A stretch of 64,000 nt of DNA from Angiostrongylus vasorum (lineage: Eukaryota > Nematoda > Chromadorea > Rhabditida > Metastrongylidae). Where the stretch lies: positions 6,131,001 through 6,195,000 of the forward strand of contig JADANN010000364.1 in assembly GCA_018806985.1 (NCBI GenBank), in the 5' to 3' direction. Position 1 is the stretch's first letter. Every line of letters starts with the position of its first letter. This document shows, one piece after another, positions 11,254 to 26,200 of the stretch. The position numbers were made by a program, and so were the translations under genes. The notes beneath the pieces were generated by a model. The model worked only from the letters and a program-made list of their open reading frames with translations. It was not told where the DNA came from and did not search any database.

Positions 11254-14200
11254 CTAGAAACTATTGAGAGAATGTTCAACTAATGTATAATATAATACAA
11301 TCAAACACGGAACAGAATTGGTTTCCTCACGCATCTGTCATGTTATCCTTATTGAAGCCTGCTTTTTTGTTTCTATAATATTCACCATTCGAATTCGTCC
11401 TCAAATACCTAGTCTCTCGTAGGCGTCAACACGCCCAATCATTATGACGAAAATCTTGTCACCATGACTTTGAGGGAAGTCGGTTTCTTACTTTTATGTA
11501 ATGAAGGATTCGTTCTTTGTATACAAAGCGATCACCCTTTCCAGATGACCCCCAGTTACCAAGAGTTATGGAACATACCTGGTGCTGAGCGGTTTTTTCG
11601 ATCACATATCGGGCGACGTTCGTTCCAGCTAAGCCGTGTTCGATGACATCGGCTCCGATCTGCTCCTCGTAATCGGTGACACGTAGTCCCAATGGACTCT
11701 TACTGATCAACTGAAAAAGACATATTGAGTCGTTTATTTCACCATGCGGAAACCTCGTTCTTGTTTTCTTACTTAGGAGTCATTCAACGAAACAGAAGCA
11801 TTGCCTGGAGTTCTTTTAAACTTAATGGTCCTATCATAGTGCTTTTCTTAGAACTACTCTAAATATATCTTAATAATATCTTTCAAGAGAATCGAGGATG
11901 TAGTGAAGAGAAGAAAGAACACCCGACTCCGTGCCCAACTTCTCGAGTACTTCCTGCCTTAACGTATGCGTCAGATACCTGGTCGCTGCGTAAACAGGAT
12001 GAAAGATTTCTCAGCGTTATGGGACGCGAATTCGAAACGGCGATGCTGAGGGAGTATCCCGTTACACACAATTGAGGGAAGGGATTAGGAGCACAGACCT
12101 GCGTCAACGATCAAAGATCAGAGCTGCTTTTCTGTACGCCATACAGACAAAGATAGGATGGGCCAGGCGCGTAAGTGTATGGTCGACAACCGATGGACAA
12201 TAGCCGTTAGTGACTGGATTCCTCGGGATGTTAAACGCACTGCAAGAAGGCCACCCCGATGGTCGGAGTTCTTCACGAAAAGCCTAGAAGAAAGATGTAA
12301 TGCTCAACGAGTCCCCTAGGGCGAGCAGAACCTACTGGGCTAGTCTTGCGCGCGACAGGGGAAAAATGGAAGATTTACTGGCATCTGCTCGAGTCACTCG
12401 ACGATCAACGGGGCTACAGGTGATACAGGTGATACTCTAAACAACTATTACCAATAAATTGTGCTACTGTTCTTTATCATCATATCCATCTCGTGTACTA
12501 TAAGTAACATCGATTGCGAACAACGAAATAGTGCCGCGTCTGTTTCTTAACTGGTAAGAGCTAATAGTTTTTGAATTGACTACAGTTTGAATTAGAAGGG
12601 AAACTATTCAATGCAGTACATCACATCACTAAATAAGCACTGACGATGAAAATCAAATAGATAAGGTGGTGAAGACAGTATCTTTTTGAAAAGAAAATCA
12701 AAAATCAACTCACCACCAATATTAGTAGGCCAAATGATGCACTATAAACTAATATCGTCAGTGTACAAAGAAGTTGAACACCAAGTAACGTGAACTCTCC
12801 TGAATACAGTAAGCCTGAGTGACCGTTTGTGGCGCCGATCTGAAATATCGACGATTTGGTGCTTAACAATCAATCCATTTCGTTACATTTCAGGAAAATC
12901 ACGTATTAATAAAAAAAACGACGTTGCTCATCGCAGTGATTAGATGAGCCCTGCAATAAAAAACGTGTCATTACTTCGATCTTGCGTCCCAAACTCATTA
13001 AGCATGCTCTCTCAAGTAGGTATCGGACTGGTTCACGAAGATAGCAGCATTGGCATTACAGTTCGATAGATAGACTAACTGTGTAAGCCATATATACGTA
13101 ATACTTACTTGGGTGGCCAATTTTCATTGGTTGTGCGGAACCCAGTATAATTTCCACTCCCTGTGGATTTGCTGGGTTGGCTATTGTGGTTCCTTGGAGT
13201 CCCAAGGTCAACCAGGGCAAAGTCTGCTCCAGGTCGTCACCACCATAGGCAGTCGCAACCCTTGCGGATCAGAACGAGATTTGCCACCATGCGACTAGTT
13301 TGATAGCGGCTTCCTGATAGAAACGTCGGACTTCTTCTCAGCTTGAGAAGCCATGATAGAGAGATGAATCCCGCAGATGTGCTTCGAATTTAACTTATCC
13401 ATATATTTTTCGTCAGCAACAGTAGTCAAACTAGGGATTCTGTACTGACTATAATCACAGGATTCTCAGTGCGAAGATTTGACCCAGGTATGAGCTGGAA
13501 AAGAGTTCCTGTAATTGTTCGGGAAAAACGAAACACGTCGTGTGTGACAACGTTATTCGCAATAAAATGATCTCCTCATATAACTGAAAGATAGGTGAAG
13601 ATCCGACCGAGGACTACACGCTGCTTTTGTTATGACTTAAAACATTTCATCAGCTCGTCTCAGCTTCTCACAGGAGAAATTTAAACCTCATCTACAATGC
13701 CAATGATGCTTGGTACTAATGCAAAACATCTAACACGGCTGATAACAAATATTAGCTGTAAAAGAATTTTTCAAGAGAATTTACCTTGGTATGGGCAGAA
13801 AACCTTAATGGAAGCAACTCAAAAAAGATCTATTTTGAAGAAGTGCCGTGGGGATCTCTGAGGCAATGGTGCTGTGTCATTCACTCCGCTGATCGAACAA
13901 GGTGCTTTCATTATATCCCACTATGATATGGAATTAATAACGGAAATGCTGTGCACCAGTCGTTTCCCTTCCATAATCTCTATCTCGGACCTCGAAATCT
14001 CTGCAGATGAAAAGCCGCCCGCGATTCTACCCTCCGAAGTTCGAAGACTGCGCGAAAGGGAAACGAGTGGAAATTATGTTTGCTCCCATAACCAGTGAAG
14101 GCCGGCCATCCAAGAATCCAAGTATGTAGGCAAGCAACAGTAGCCAAAAGAAGGGTGATAAGTTATGTGACAAAGTAAACGTTATTTTTGTTATAAGGAG

Positions 14201-17200
14201 ATTTTTTAAATTAGATCCTTTTACAATATTCATTCACTGACTGTAAAACGTGAAGACGTCTCATTTATGAATTTTTTCGATGCAATTGATATATTGGATT
14301 AGTGGTAACATTGAATGGTCTTAAAAAAGCCAGCCGATTTAACCAACAATGTGAGAAATCTTACCAAATGTCGATCTTTCTCGCAAAAAATGCCAACTGC
14401 AGTCATGCCCCATATGGACGAGGTTAGATGAATTGGCACAATACCAACGGGGTCATCCACCTAAACCGATTCATAATCTTAAAAAGAACCATACTGATTT
14501 CTACACGTAGCAAAATATTGAGAGATTTGGCTAGATCGACAAACAAGAAAAGAGGTTCTGACCTTAAAACGTTCTAAAAGTGGAAGTATTGAGATTGAAA
14601 ACGCTGACGAGACACCCCCAATTATTAAGGCATGCCAGGCACGAGACATTGCACACAAAGCTGAAGGTGGAAGATAATAGAATGATGTGTACCATTTTTT
14701 CTACAGTTGTCTTATAAATAAAGATGTACAAAACGAATCAATTACAGTGGTGTAAAAAACAATGTGAAAATTATGGCGAACACCAACGTTTCTTTTTTTT
14801 ACTTCTTAGTTTTTTTCTTATTTCTTAATTCGGCAGATCTAACTTATGGAGTGATCTGAGGACTGTTAGTCGCGAAGCAAGGTGGCGCGTCGCATGGTGG
14901 CATAGGGATTACTGGAGAACCAAAAGCGACCTTTTTGCTTTCCTATGAAGCAGATGCATCCAGGCGATGTACTCCGTTTCTGTTTAAGAGGACGTATTTA
15001 TGCATGCGTGTGTGTGCGTGTTGTCGTTGTTGCAAAACCCGCTGATGGGTGATTGCTTATGGCAGAGATCGATAGAACTAGCTGAGAAACAGGCGAAACG
15101 AAGGACCCGCATGGTGTGGTAGTGAACGCGTTACTCCCCGGAAAGGACAATAGCGCGTTCGTTCCCACTGCAGACACCTGCGGTCCGGAGTTTTTCGAAT
15201 ATCTCAGCATCTTTGAAGTTATATTTCGCAATATACCCTGCCATTAAAAAGAGTAGGCAGTGAATAAGAAGTTAAAATTGCGATTATAACTACATCCTCA
15301 GCTTAACTGGGTTTGTTGCCGATTAGGGCTCCCCAGATCAATCCAGCTGACGGGTGATTGCTGATGACAGAGATCGACAGAATTATAGATAGGCGAAACA
15401 ATTATTATTATTATTATTATATATTATTATTATTATTATTATTATTGTTATTATTATTATTGCTATTATTATTAATATCTAACTTATGAATACGAATTCT
15501 AAAGCGCTAACCTGTGATGGAAACTATTGATGAGAGAATGCCGTTTATTAAGAAATTTACTTGTAATTTTTTTTGTTTTAACGAAACTGATGACGATCGA
15601 CGTAACACCGCCTCCGATTGAACTCATTATAGTCGCCACAGCAGCTCTGAAGGAGTGAAGGTTCAATAAGCTCATTCCTGCACTCAACCAAACAATTCAA
15701 CACATTTTTTAAACTCAATGGTAAGCTGGTTACTGGGTAACACTTTCTTCTGCTTCGAAAAAAGCTGTGCCCCTGCTTTGGAAGGTTGTCACCACTTGTC
15801 AGACATTGGCACGCTGTTGGACCGAAGAACAGTGCTCATTCGCAATGACAAGATAAAGACTTGAGAAAAACATTACATCACTGTGGATAAAGAATGGAAT
15901 TTTCGTATTCTAACAAAATCCATTCGGTGTATTTATAGTTCTGAAAGTCATTGGTCACCAAAGAATTCGCCGAAACGACTATCATTCCTTTTTTCATAAA
16001 AATACAAATGAATCCCGCCAAAGTATTTCTAGTTCTACCCACAGTATTGATGGAAAACTATTTATAAACGCGCATTCAATTTTTAGAGGGCTAAAATACC
16101 ATTTTACCTCGCGCCAAGTCGCCATCTTCCGCTGGTGATGCCCCACACAGATCCAGCGTTGATACCGAACCAACCCCACCAAAGCAGAAATGTTCCTAAA
16201 CAAATTGGAATTGTTATAGAAAGTGGTAATAAATTCCATTATTGTGGGAACTCAAATGATGTTTTCCCAGTTTCTATAAGTAACAGTATGAAATTCCTCC
16301 AAGCCAGGCTAAACTGAAAGTGACAATAATGTCCAATAACGGCAATGCGTTGAACTGCTTCACTTAGCATGTTGTAGTGTAAGGTTTGTGATTTGAGCAG
16401 ATTTATGATGGTAACATAGGGGTGATGTCATTGTAATCTTTGCTAGCATTATTTTAACCACGAAGGTATGTGTGGTGCAGTGGTAAGAGCTGCCCGGGAA
16501 TATTCAGGTGGTCATAGGTACGTACATACGTCCTGCACTAAGAAACTCTTCCGTATATCTGGGGAAATTGTTACAAAACATGTTTGAGAGTATAAAGAGC
16601 TAACTTAGTATTTCGGTAAGCTTTCATAGGTAGGTCAGATACGCATTCAACCACCTCTACGAATGGAGGCGGATAGATGGCGCATCCCAATGGATCATTT
16701 AATGTCAAACGCTCAAACTTTTGCTTTAAGAATAAATAAATCAATATTTTTGGCTAAGTGCTTACTTTCGTAATATAACGGTGACAGGGACAGCAATCTT
16801 AAGAACATTGTCATCATGTCCTTAAAGATGATAATGGAATTCGTATATGTCTATGATTGGCAGTAAAAGCTCACCAAGAAGGGCATTCGTCGGCGAGCTC
16901 ATCTGATGAACGCTGTCTTCATTGAAACGATTCCGACGTGGTTTCAGATAGACGGTTGCAACCAAGCCGATTATTCCACCTACCATGTGTACCTGGAATG
17001 GTTTGAAAAAAAATTACTTTTCTTTTTTTTTCTAAATGGCTTTTACACTATTGCAGAATACTGGTTTAAAAGGTTTTCGAAGAAAGACCTGAAATCCACG
17101 AGTATTGAGTAACCCAGTTCACCCATACAACTAACTTTAGCTACTCCTGTTATCAATAGCGATCAAAAAGCTTGAGATGGGTAGCTTTTTGGTGTTTAAA

Positions 17201-20200
17201 TAAACAATCATTGCTATTTTTTTCTATGAGTTTCTACTAAGAACAAAACGCATAGCATAGATCTTCTTCGCTTTAGGGAAACAAACATGTTCTTAAAAGT
17301 TTGTTTATTAGATTGTTGGTGAAAAACTGCAGTAAGTTATTTACAGCTGAGCAGCCGGCAAAATCCACCACTCCAAGTTTATAGAAGAAACCCTCGTTGT
17401 CCCAAACCCAGTGTGCCGGTAATGCCTGAAACAATACTAGCCGTCTTTTTAGTAGCTTTTTCAAGTGAACAACTCTCAATTTATATAAACTCACTTGTAT
17501 TAAAATTACCAAACAACCTAGCAATATGTAGGGATTTCAATTTTGCTCGCTCAGCAACGGCACCTAAAAATGAACGAGGTTAGATGGATTAGTATAACAG
17601 CAACTAAATTATGCATTATCATAAACGTGAATCTACAAGGACGAGGTCACAAGTGAAACGGTCTCAATGAATTCTTACCACGGTTTTTCTTTTACTCTTA
17701 TCGTACCTATTTCCATTCTCAGGGGAATTTAAGGGATCTGCGTTATCACAAACGAGTCGAGCGCCAATTTCTCAGCTCAAGAAGGAATCGAATACGGAAT
17801 ATATGACGGAGTCGTACATAACGTGTCTCAATCGCAACAGTGCCCTCCAATATGTAATAGGATAGAAGATAGCGTTGTGGGCAGGCATTATTGCGATTGG
17901 GACACGTTTTTTGCGCCTCAGTCATATATTTGCGATCGAGTCATCAATTTTCAAATTCTAGCGCATTCACTTGGTATTACTGGGTCAGAGTTGTTCGATT
18001 CGACTCGGTTCGACAGATTGGTCTACTGTAGCAAAAAATTCAACTAGAAATGAAATCCGTTTTCATTTCTCTAGGGCGTTGGGACAAGTTTTTTTAAACC
18101 ACTATATTTCCATGTGTTCTATTAGAATTCTGAGTTTCTTCGCACGCTGCAAAATTTTGTTTTTCGAATCATCTAATCTTGGGGGAAGCATCTCGCCTTA
18201 TAAGCGAAAATGTTGAATGAGAAGCTTAAGCGAATTGAACGGGATCACCACCGCTGCGATAACCTCAAAATAATCGTAATTTCATCCTCTCCTCTATTTT
18301 CATCCAGGCATTCGTGTGTGTTTTTTACATATATTATTCTTTATTTGATACTTTCTAACTATCGATAATTGCATTTCCTCATTATTGCCCAAATATATCT
18401 TCTTCTAATGTATTCACATCACTCAGCTTCCATTTACTCATAGGTCTCCCTTTATTATGAACGCTTCGGGGCTGAGCTTAGTAGCAAAAATAAAACTTTT
18501 AGAAGTAATTAATATAAAGAGATAAAATTTTCTATATGACCACCTATTCAAGTAAGTGTGTACTTCGCTTTTTTACACCATGGATATATATACATATATA
18601 CATACATCTAAAATGTTTCTTACAAGCACACTACGGTGTTGGATAACCAGCATAACCGTAACCACTATTAGCATCCACCATTATCCCAGCATCAAACTAG
18701 TCGTATTGTGGCAAATCTCCCTCTGATCAACAACTGTGGCGACCGACTGTGGTGGTGACGACCTGGGGCAGACTTTGGCTAGGCTGACCTCGGGACTCCA
18801 CAGAACCACAATGGCAAAACCAGCAATTCCGAAAAAATGTAAAGTTGTATGGGACCTTCACAACCAGCAAAGATGGGCCATCCAAGTATACAAGTAAGTA
18901 AGGTTTATGATGTTGGAGCACTGTAAATTACGCAACATGCCGTTATGAAAGTGAATTCCACCACGACTTCATCAAATACTGATCGCTTATGGACATAGCA
19001 TTATCTACTCCTTTCATTACTGGCAATGTGCCTCTCTTCACCACAAAAAAAAGCCTCATTACTAAATAATCACGGATAGAACAGCTGAAGAACTTATACG
19101 TGGAATGATAAGTAAATGGGGCATTTAACCATTAAGTGTTCATGTTAAAAACTAATTGTTAAACGAATTCGAATGGTATGAATCTCTGCAGTCCGGAAGA
19201 ATTCTGGTCAAAAAGCCACAACGTTCCGTCTCTCTCCCTCCCTCCTTATCTCTGTTTCCCTCTCTCTCTCTGCCTGATCCAAAAGGGACGATCACTGATT
19301 GAGTGACGAAGACTTGGGACGCCTTGATATAAATTACTTCGGATTCTAAAAGCAGCCACCACTTAGCAGAATTCGATTTGTCGATGAGGGTGTACAAATG
19401 ACAAGACGACTCCAATGCTTTGGCTCAACTTCTTTGGGCTTTTTCCATTTGGTCACATTTTCTATTTGTTTGTACTCAGCTGTACGATAACTAAGGTGAC
19501 TAAGAGATTCCTCGCTTTGACCCTTCATGGGGAATATCTACTAGGCGTAACTAGTTCCCCCCGAAGAATGGTGGCTATGGGGGAGGTAAGCCACTGAACC
19601 AAATGCAAGAAGCCATGCAGTCTGCGTTGAAGACTGAGTCACGGCATATAAATAGGAAAATCCACTCCTATTTTTGCGTCATCTGCGCAGATTCGCTTTA
19701 AAAATAAGCCTAAACATCTTATTGAGTGCTCACCCAATCTCCATCGTTGTAATCTTTCCTGTTCTTTCTTCATCTACGTGAAACAATAACTTTGTGGTAT
19801 CCGTACTGGTTTTCATGATTGTGAACGTTATCTTGAACATATTTTTAATAACGTCAACTAACCAGACACAATTGTAGACGCTGTTGTCGCTAAACTAAGC
19901 TGGAAAAGAAACCCTGCGTATGCCCAGCCTTCTTCGTTCACTGTGCTTACATCTCTGTAATGAAACGACTGGATGTCTTTTATCGATCGATTGTACAGAA
20001 TTACTAGATGGCTGCTAATATTCCAATAGTATGGGAAGAACGTCCATTATTTAAACTCGTAAAAGGTAAAGAAGTGATGAAAAGAAAAAGACAACTCCGA
20101 TCTTGGCGTTTCTTTAAAGATACTATAAGTTGAAGCATTCGTAAACATCTGAATATGTAGCCTTTCTTCTTCAACGACTGGAAACAGCCAGCATTGCGTT

Positions 20201-23200
20201 AAAGAGGGAATCGAGCAGGCACCGAAAGATGATCGCAGTCCCACGTCATCACTACATGACGCCGGAATTTCCAGCTTTTGATTGTAGCGTGAAATTTAAT
20301 GGACCCGAAGAAATAAGGTAAAATACGGTAGCATATTAACTTTTAGGGTGTTGAAAAAAATAATAGGAGTTCTAGAATGGTGGTATATAGAAAGTCTTCA
20401 AAGTCGATAATAATAGAGCAGGAAGGTTTTCTTGAAATTCGGGTGCCTTTCTCCACATTCTCCTTGAGCAAGGACAAGGTGTTATTTTACTATTTATTGT
20501 GGTAAGACTAACGCTTCAGCTGATTCTTTCTTCTTCAAAGTCTGGAAAGGTCAAGTTCTCTGCAGTCTACCCAGCCAAAGACCTCCATAACCAAACAGCG
20601 AAGATTCTTAACCAAGATTTCAATCGCATTGAAAGCAAACTTGCTTCTCCTCACATTCCTCGCTTTTTATGAGCTTTCTAAAAGAGTATTTTGTGCGTAG
20701 GCTAGCTCCACAGAGTTCACTTGGAAAAGCAGTGTACCGCTCTCACAATAGAATGTCAACATTAAACACTGTCTGAGATTAAGCCTGGTAAGGAGACATT
20801 CCGCTCTGCGGTTCATTTCGGATTCTTGGAATTTGTCCAGAATATTTAGAGAGTTTTGTGTGGTGAAGTTTAAAATTTTTGTGAAAGTATGGTAACTTAT
20901 ACCTTAAAATCTTCCTCGTTATTGTCTTGGTGTCCTATGCGGGCCTAGTGGTACATTTAGTTCAACTTTAAGTTTACCGACTAGGTTTCTTTTATACGGG
21001 CACACCGTCGTCGTCGCATTTCGCCAACGTACTCATTCCGCACACTTTACAAGAGATCAGATAAGCTGTACTTAAACTCATGCAATCACCGTCTCTACCG
21101 TTGGGGCAAATTATGCAGTGCAGCGTTGTACACAGACGGTCATACAGGTGGTTGCGTACCAGTTGGGGGCCTTAGAGTGCTCGGTGGCATTTCAACTAAG
21201 GTTGCCGACTCGGCGTTGATCAATCCCTGAGGGATGCGCCATACATTCAACTTCATTAAGCATCATTTGGGGGGTTATTGAATGCATATCTGGCCTTTAC
21301 AATGACCCGCAGTGGCCCACCGATGTATCGAGCCAGTGCTGCTATCCTCTAAGACAAGTATGGAACCAATTTGCCGACCCCGGAGGAATGGGAGGCTTGG
21401 TGGGCCATGGGTGTGGGAATCGATTCTACGTGTGTGTTGAGGGTACTTCCGACCACTGCGCCACAAGCGTCGTTAACATTTTATAGCTGCAGTTATTTCC
21501 TCGGAAATGAAGGGCAGAATAAGCAGGGACCTTATTATCACTCGAATTTTCGTTTGGGGGGTCTGGATTTTCCTCTACAGCTATCCCGAGAAGCTATAGT
21601 TTCGTAACCATTGGAAAGGGCTATTTATCGCGCCAAGTACAAGGCTTCCTCCATCTGCGCCGTTCCTGTGCACACACTCGTGGATGTTCGTCACATGTTC
21701 CTTACAATCGCCCGTTTCGTGTGTGAGTGATAATAAGGAGACGATTCACTGTATTTTTATTAGCCGGCTTTCGGTACCACTTCGTAATGTATCCGTCCAT
21801 CAGGTACCTTTTCTGCCTCTTTATCCATTTGAAACTATGGAATCATAGCCCACTCATAAAGGCTGTGAAACATTTGGTGCCATTTCGTCTTCTTTTTTAG
21901 GGTTGTTTAACGTAATGTGGTAAATGTGGTAAAACTAAAACGACCAGATTCAGTCTTTCCAAGCAATCGGTCGATTAACAGTTTGATTCGCTACCGTCCT
22001 TCAGGAATACGAGTTTTTGAGGCAGTAAACTTTTCTACCATCCACAAAGCCTCACAAATGTGTCTGGTGAAAACATGGGGATGCTCTCGTTCCAGGGATT
22101 TAAGGAGAAAAAACGTTCGACTAGCACTCAGCTAGGAATATGACATGTCTCTACGTTTCAGGTAAATTGACATCTGGCCATGTTCATGGATGGTGGTGGT
22201 TACATAACAACGAATGGAATGGGAGAAGTACTAGAACCTATGCGACATCTGGATGCGACTTATCTATGTGTCTAAATAAGTAACCATTGATCTGAGAAAT
22301 CCGATAAACTTTACTGCTGCCGTGTTTTCTCCGGGCCTTTTGAGCATGTCATCTTTTTAAGCAAATCCAAACCAGTCAATGCTGCGCTCGACCGTTTTTG
22401 ATGAAACTTGCGAATGACGTTCGTAACAGATATTCATTGTAAATTTTAAAAAGTGAAACTTTGCAACATTGTAATAGCATTCATTTTATGAGATATTGTA
22501 AAGTGCAAGGCATTAGCATGCAATGACATTAAACGACTCAGTAAAAATGGAATTGCACAGCAAACAAATTATACTCTGATAGGAAATTAATAACCGACTT
22601 TTAGTTTCATCTTCCTTCTGTATATTTTAACAAAAGTTCTTTCTCGGATGATACAACAACTAAGAATAAAGAATAAAGCTCTCGGCGTTGATCAATTCCT
22701 GATGTTTGGACTACTTATTCGACTTCACCAGGAGTCGCTGGAGGTGATGGAATGCATATATGGCCAATACAAATCTGCGTATGAATCGAGCCAGTGCTGA
22801 TGTGCTCCCAGACAAGTCTGGTACCAATTTGTCAACCTCAAAGAGATGGAAGCATTGGTGGGGCACGGGTGCGGGGGATCGATCCCACGTGTATCGTAGG
22901 GTGCCTCTGACCACTGCCTACCTTACAAATTAGTACTGACCTTATTCGTTGTAGAATTTTCATTCAACCATTTAATCAAATTTTCTGCTGGACTTGTTTT
23001 TTTGTTAGTTCATATCAATAGAAATCTGTGGGATTTCCATTACACTGGAAAGAGCAAACATAGTTGTAAAATCCCTCCCAACAGTTTAGCGCTTCATCGT
23101 GGCTGGCTAGTGTTCCTAGATGTCGGGTTGCGACGTTCAGTGGAGAGATTTATCCACTCAGCAGGGTCTCCCACGCTGAGAAGGAGCCAAGCGTTTCCAC

Positions 23201-26200
23201 CAGGAAGCTCAGCTTAGGGTAAACCTATACTAGGATCCACCACCGTCCTGGTATCAAACTAGTCGCAAGGGGGCAAACCTTCCCTCTCATCCACGAGGAC
23301 TGCGACCCGCCCTGTGGTGATGACCACCTCGGACAGAGCTTGGCTAGGTTGATCTCGGGATTCCAGAGAATTGCAATGGCTAAACCAGCAAATCTCCAAG
23401 AGAATGATTCCACATGTGTGTTGCAGGGCGCATCTGACCACTGCGCCACATGCGCCCTAGATGGATTATGGTATAATGTTATATATAACTGCAAAGCTCA
23501 TTTTTATGCAGTTTTACGGCGAATGATGAAATCAGAATATCAATTGTATTCCCGAAAAATTTTAAAGGTTAGAATTTCAGGTGTTAAAACAGTAATCTCG
23601 ACAATTTTCCTTTTGTCAATTAAGCATCGGATGCACGTAGCGTAAACAGCTGGAAACATTGACGAAATGTGGACCGAAGAAAGTTTCAATGAATTCACAG
23701 TGGGAAGTAGGTTTCGAAAACTTCCCCGGGGATGAGTATATCTTCAAGATGAAGGAGGTCGTGGAAACGCAAATCTGCTCGAAAACTTTAAGACCCCGAT
23801 GTAACCATCTCAACTATTTTGGAGCATCTAAAGGAAATTTAAAAGCAAATGCAGCTCAATAAATGAATGACGTGTGAATTGGATGAAAGAAAAATTCCTC
23901 GTTTTCGCGTTTGTCCTTCTGGGAAGTAAAAACAACTCTTCGGATTCTCTACGAGATCTACCGGCAAATGGCGCTATTGCATTGTTGTACCGCGATGAAA
24001 CTCTCCAGCACTTCCCATAACCAAATTTGTACCAAAACAAAGTTATGGTGCCCGTCTAGTAGTTTGCTCTTGGTTTGACTTATCACACCTTCCTGAATCT
24101 GGGTGAAGTGAATACGATGGAAAAAGTACGTTTAGCGAATCGACGAAATAAATAGGGGACTTCAACAACAGTTCTCCGCACTGGAAAAAAAGTAAAGGGA
24201 CCAATCTTTCTCTATGATGACGTGTGGCCACATGCCACACCACCCTACTTCACAAATGATGAACGAGCTAGGCTACGAAACTTTGCGTCATCCACCGTAC
24301 TCGCTAAATCTCTCACTTGCCAAAAACATCTCATTAACACCTTTTCGAGAAATGCTTCAAAAAACCAAGCAAAGGCCGAAGCTGCCTTCGTGTCGAAGTT
24401 AGACATTATTTTTCGAAGAAGCTATTACTTTTTGAGAATCTCAAGGCAGTGTGAACGTTGTCTTTCGTATATATATGTATATATATATATATGCATATAT
24501 ATATGCACGGTACATATAGCCGAATAGTTAAAGCCGCTCTGCAATGCGCACATAGTCCTTGGTTTGATCCCGTTCCAAGAGCTCACCAAGACCTCTGCTA
24601 TGCAACTGTCAGAATTGAGTTGTTTCTCCCTGAAAACCTGAGATAGTCGTGCTAAGCCATTGCCACATCGATTATAGAAAGTGCGTTTGTCAAAGACAGG
24701 TCTGGTACCAACTTCTGAACGCCAAAGTGATGGCAAGCTTGGCGGGCCCGGTGCAGGGGACGAATCAGCGCCTGGGTAGGTGTGGCAGTCCGCTTTATGA
24801 ACACGATCGCTAGCCCTACTCTTGCCGTTCCCTAATATACATGTGTATACATGTATATATGTGTATGTACATGAATATATATATATATATATATATATGA
24901 TTTTTGCAGCAGTAGCTGTCTATTGGTGAACACTCGACAAATAAAATCTTAAAATTCATGTTTCTAATCATGGAATTGATTGACATGAAATGTAAGTAGG
25001 TAAAAAAAACTTCCACGTCGTGGGCGAACCGAAATGTTAAACAGGCGGAAATTTTTTTTACAGAACTCAAAATAGTTCAGAATAAAAAAAATCGCAATCT
25101 ACATACTTTATCTTAGTAGTAAGATGTTTCCACTGTATTTTTCTTGAGCAGAAAAAAGTAGGCTTCACAGCCTTTTCCATCATAATAGTGTACTCTTCTA
25201 CCAACTACAGTTTTTGTTTCCAGTATTATATTACCGCTAAAAATTTTTTTTACGTTCTTGAGATATAATATTTCAGGTAAATGATATAGGTGACATAATT
25301 ACGAAGACATAGGGACAGTTCTGGAGTAGAAAATTCTCGTGTTGTGGGCTGACATTACTCACCTTGTTGGATCGTAGAAGAAACGTCCGAATCCGATGAA
25401 GCTGTTGCGAAACGGTCCATAGTCACCGTAGCTGAGACCGTACCCGACACTCCAGTAGGAGAGACCACCGAATACGACGTCCACCACGTTCTTCACCATT
25501 ATGTTCACTTCGTCTTTAGCAGAAACACTGCCAGACTCAAGCAAACCGAAGCCTTCAAATTAGAGTATTCGTTCTTTGGAGATTTATTCTCTATTTTTTT
25601 AATGACATTGACAGGACATGAATCTAAATAGACTTCAACTCAAAGAAGGAAAAGCGTCAATGTCAGCGTCAAAGGGTACAGTTATCGCCGTCAAAGACTT
25701 CAAAATAGAACAAGATTAAGCCATTTTTTATAGGATTGCGGGCCGTATTGCTGATATAAATTATAATTTTTAGATTTTTTTTGTGGTACACCTTCTTAAA
25801 GGCTAGTAAATCGAACTCATCTCAAATTCACAACAGCAAATTTTCAACTGGTTCGATGTAATGGTCAGAAAGTTTTTGAACCCAACCTACTTCATAGGAT
25901 TTCTGAAGTAGTAAATATAAAAAGGCGAAATAATTATAAGGACATGTTTAACTTGTGCTGATCGTGGAATCATTGGTGCCGCTAGCAAGGTCCAATCCTC
26001 AATGGTCACTATCGAGTCCAACAGTTACCCAGTTGGCTTATCTTACATTAGCAATACAAGCAGTGCTTCGTTTTCTTGTTCAGCAATCGCAACGTTGTTA
26101 AACAGCATACATTTACTTCCACTGAAAACCACAATACAATACAACAGTAGCTGACGTTTCGGCAGTATCGCCTTCTTCAGAGCCTGGAAGGGGGATATTG

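Noticed and set aside
15499..15687. Continuous minus frame ending KRHSLINSFHH
   Set aside because: The end is the wrong frame of ammonium transporter exon 9 after the extra base; the AMT-like reading is LQVNFLINGILSS.
17571..17600. Similarity between GAACGAGGTTAGATGGATTA here and GACGAGGTTAGATGAATTGG at 14417
   Set aside because: Only about 18 shared bases, one copy exonic and the other intronic; likely chance.
19152..19415. Minus frame rich in Arg, Glu and Gly
   Set aside because: A reading through the CT-rich tract; low complexity.
24425..24736. Frames with repeated Tyr-Ile in both strands
   Set aside because: Produced by the AT microsatellite next to the mariner remnant.
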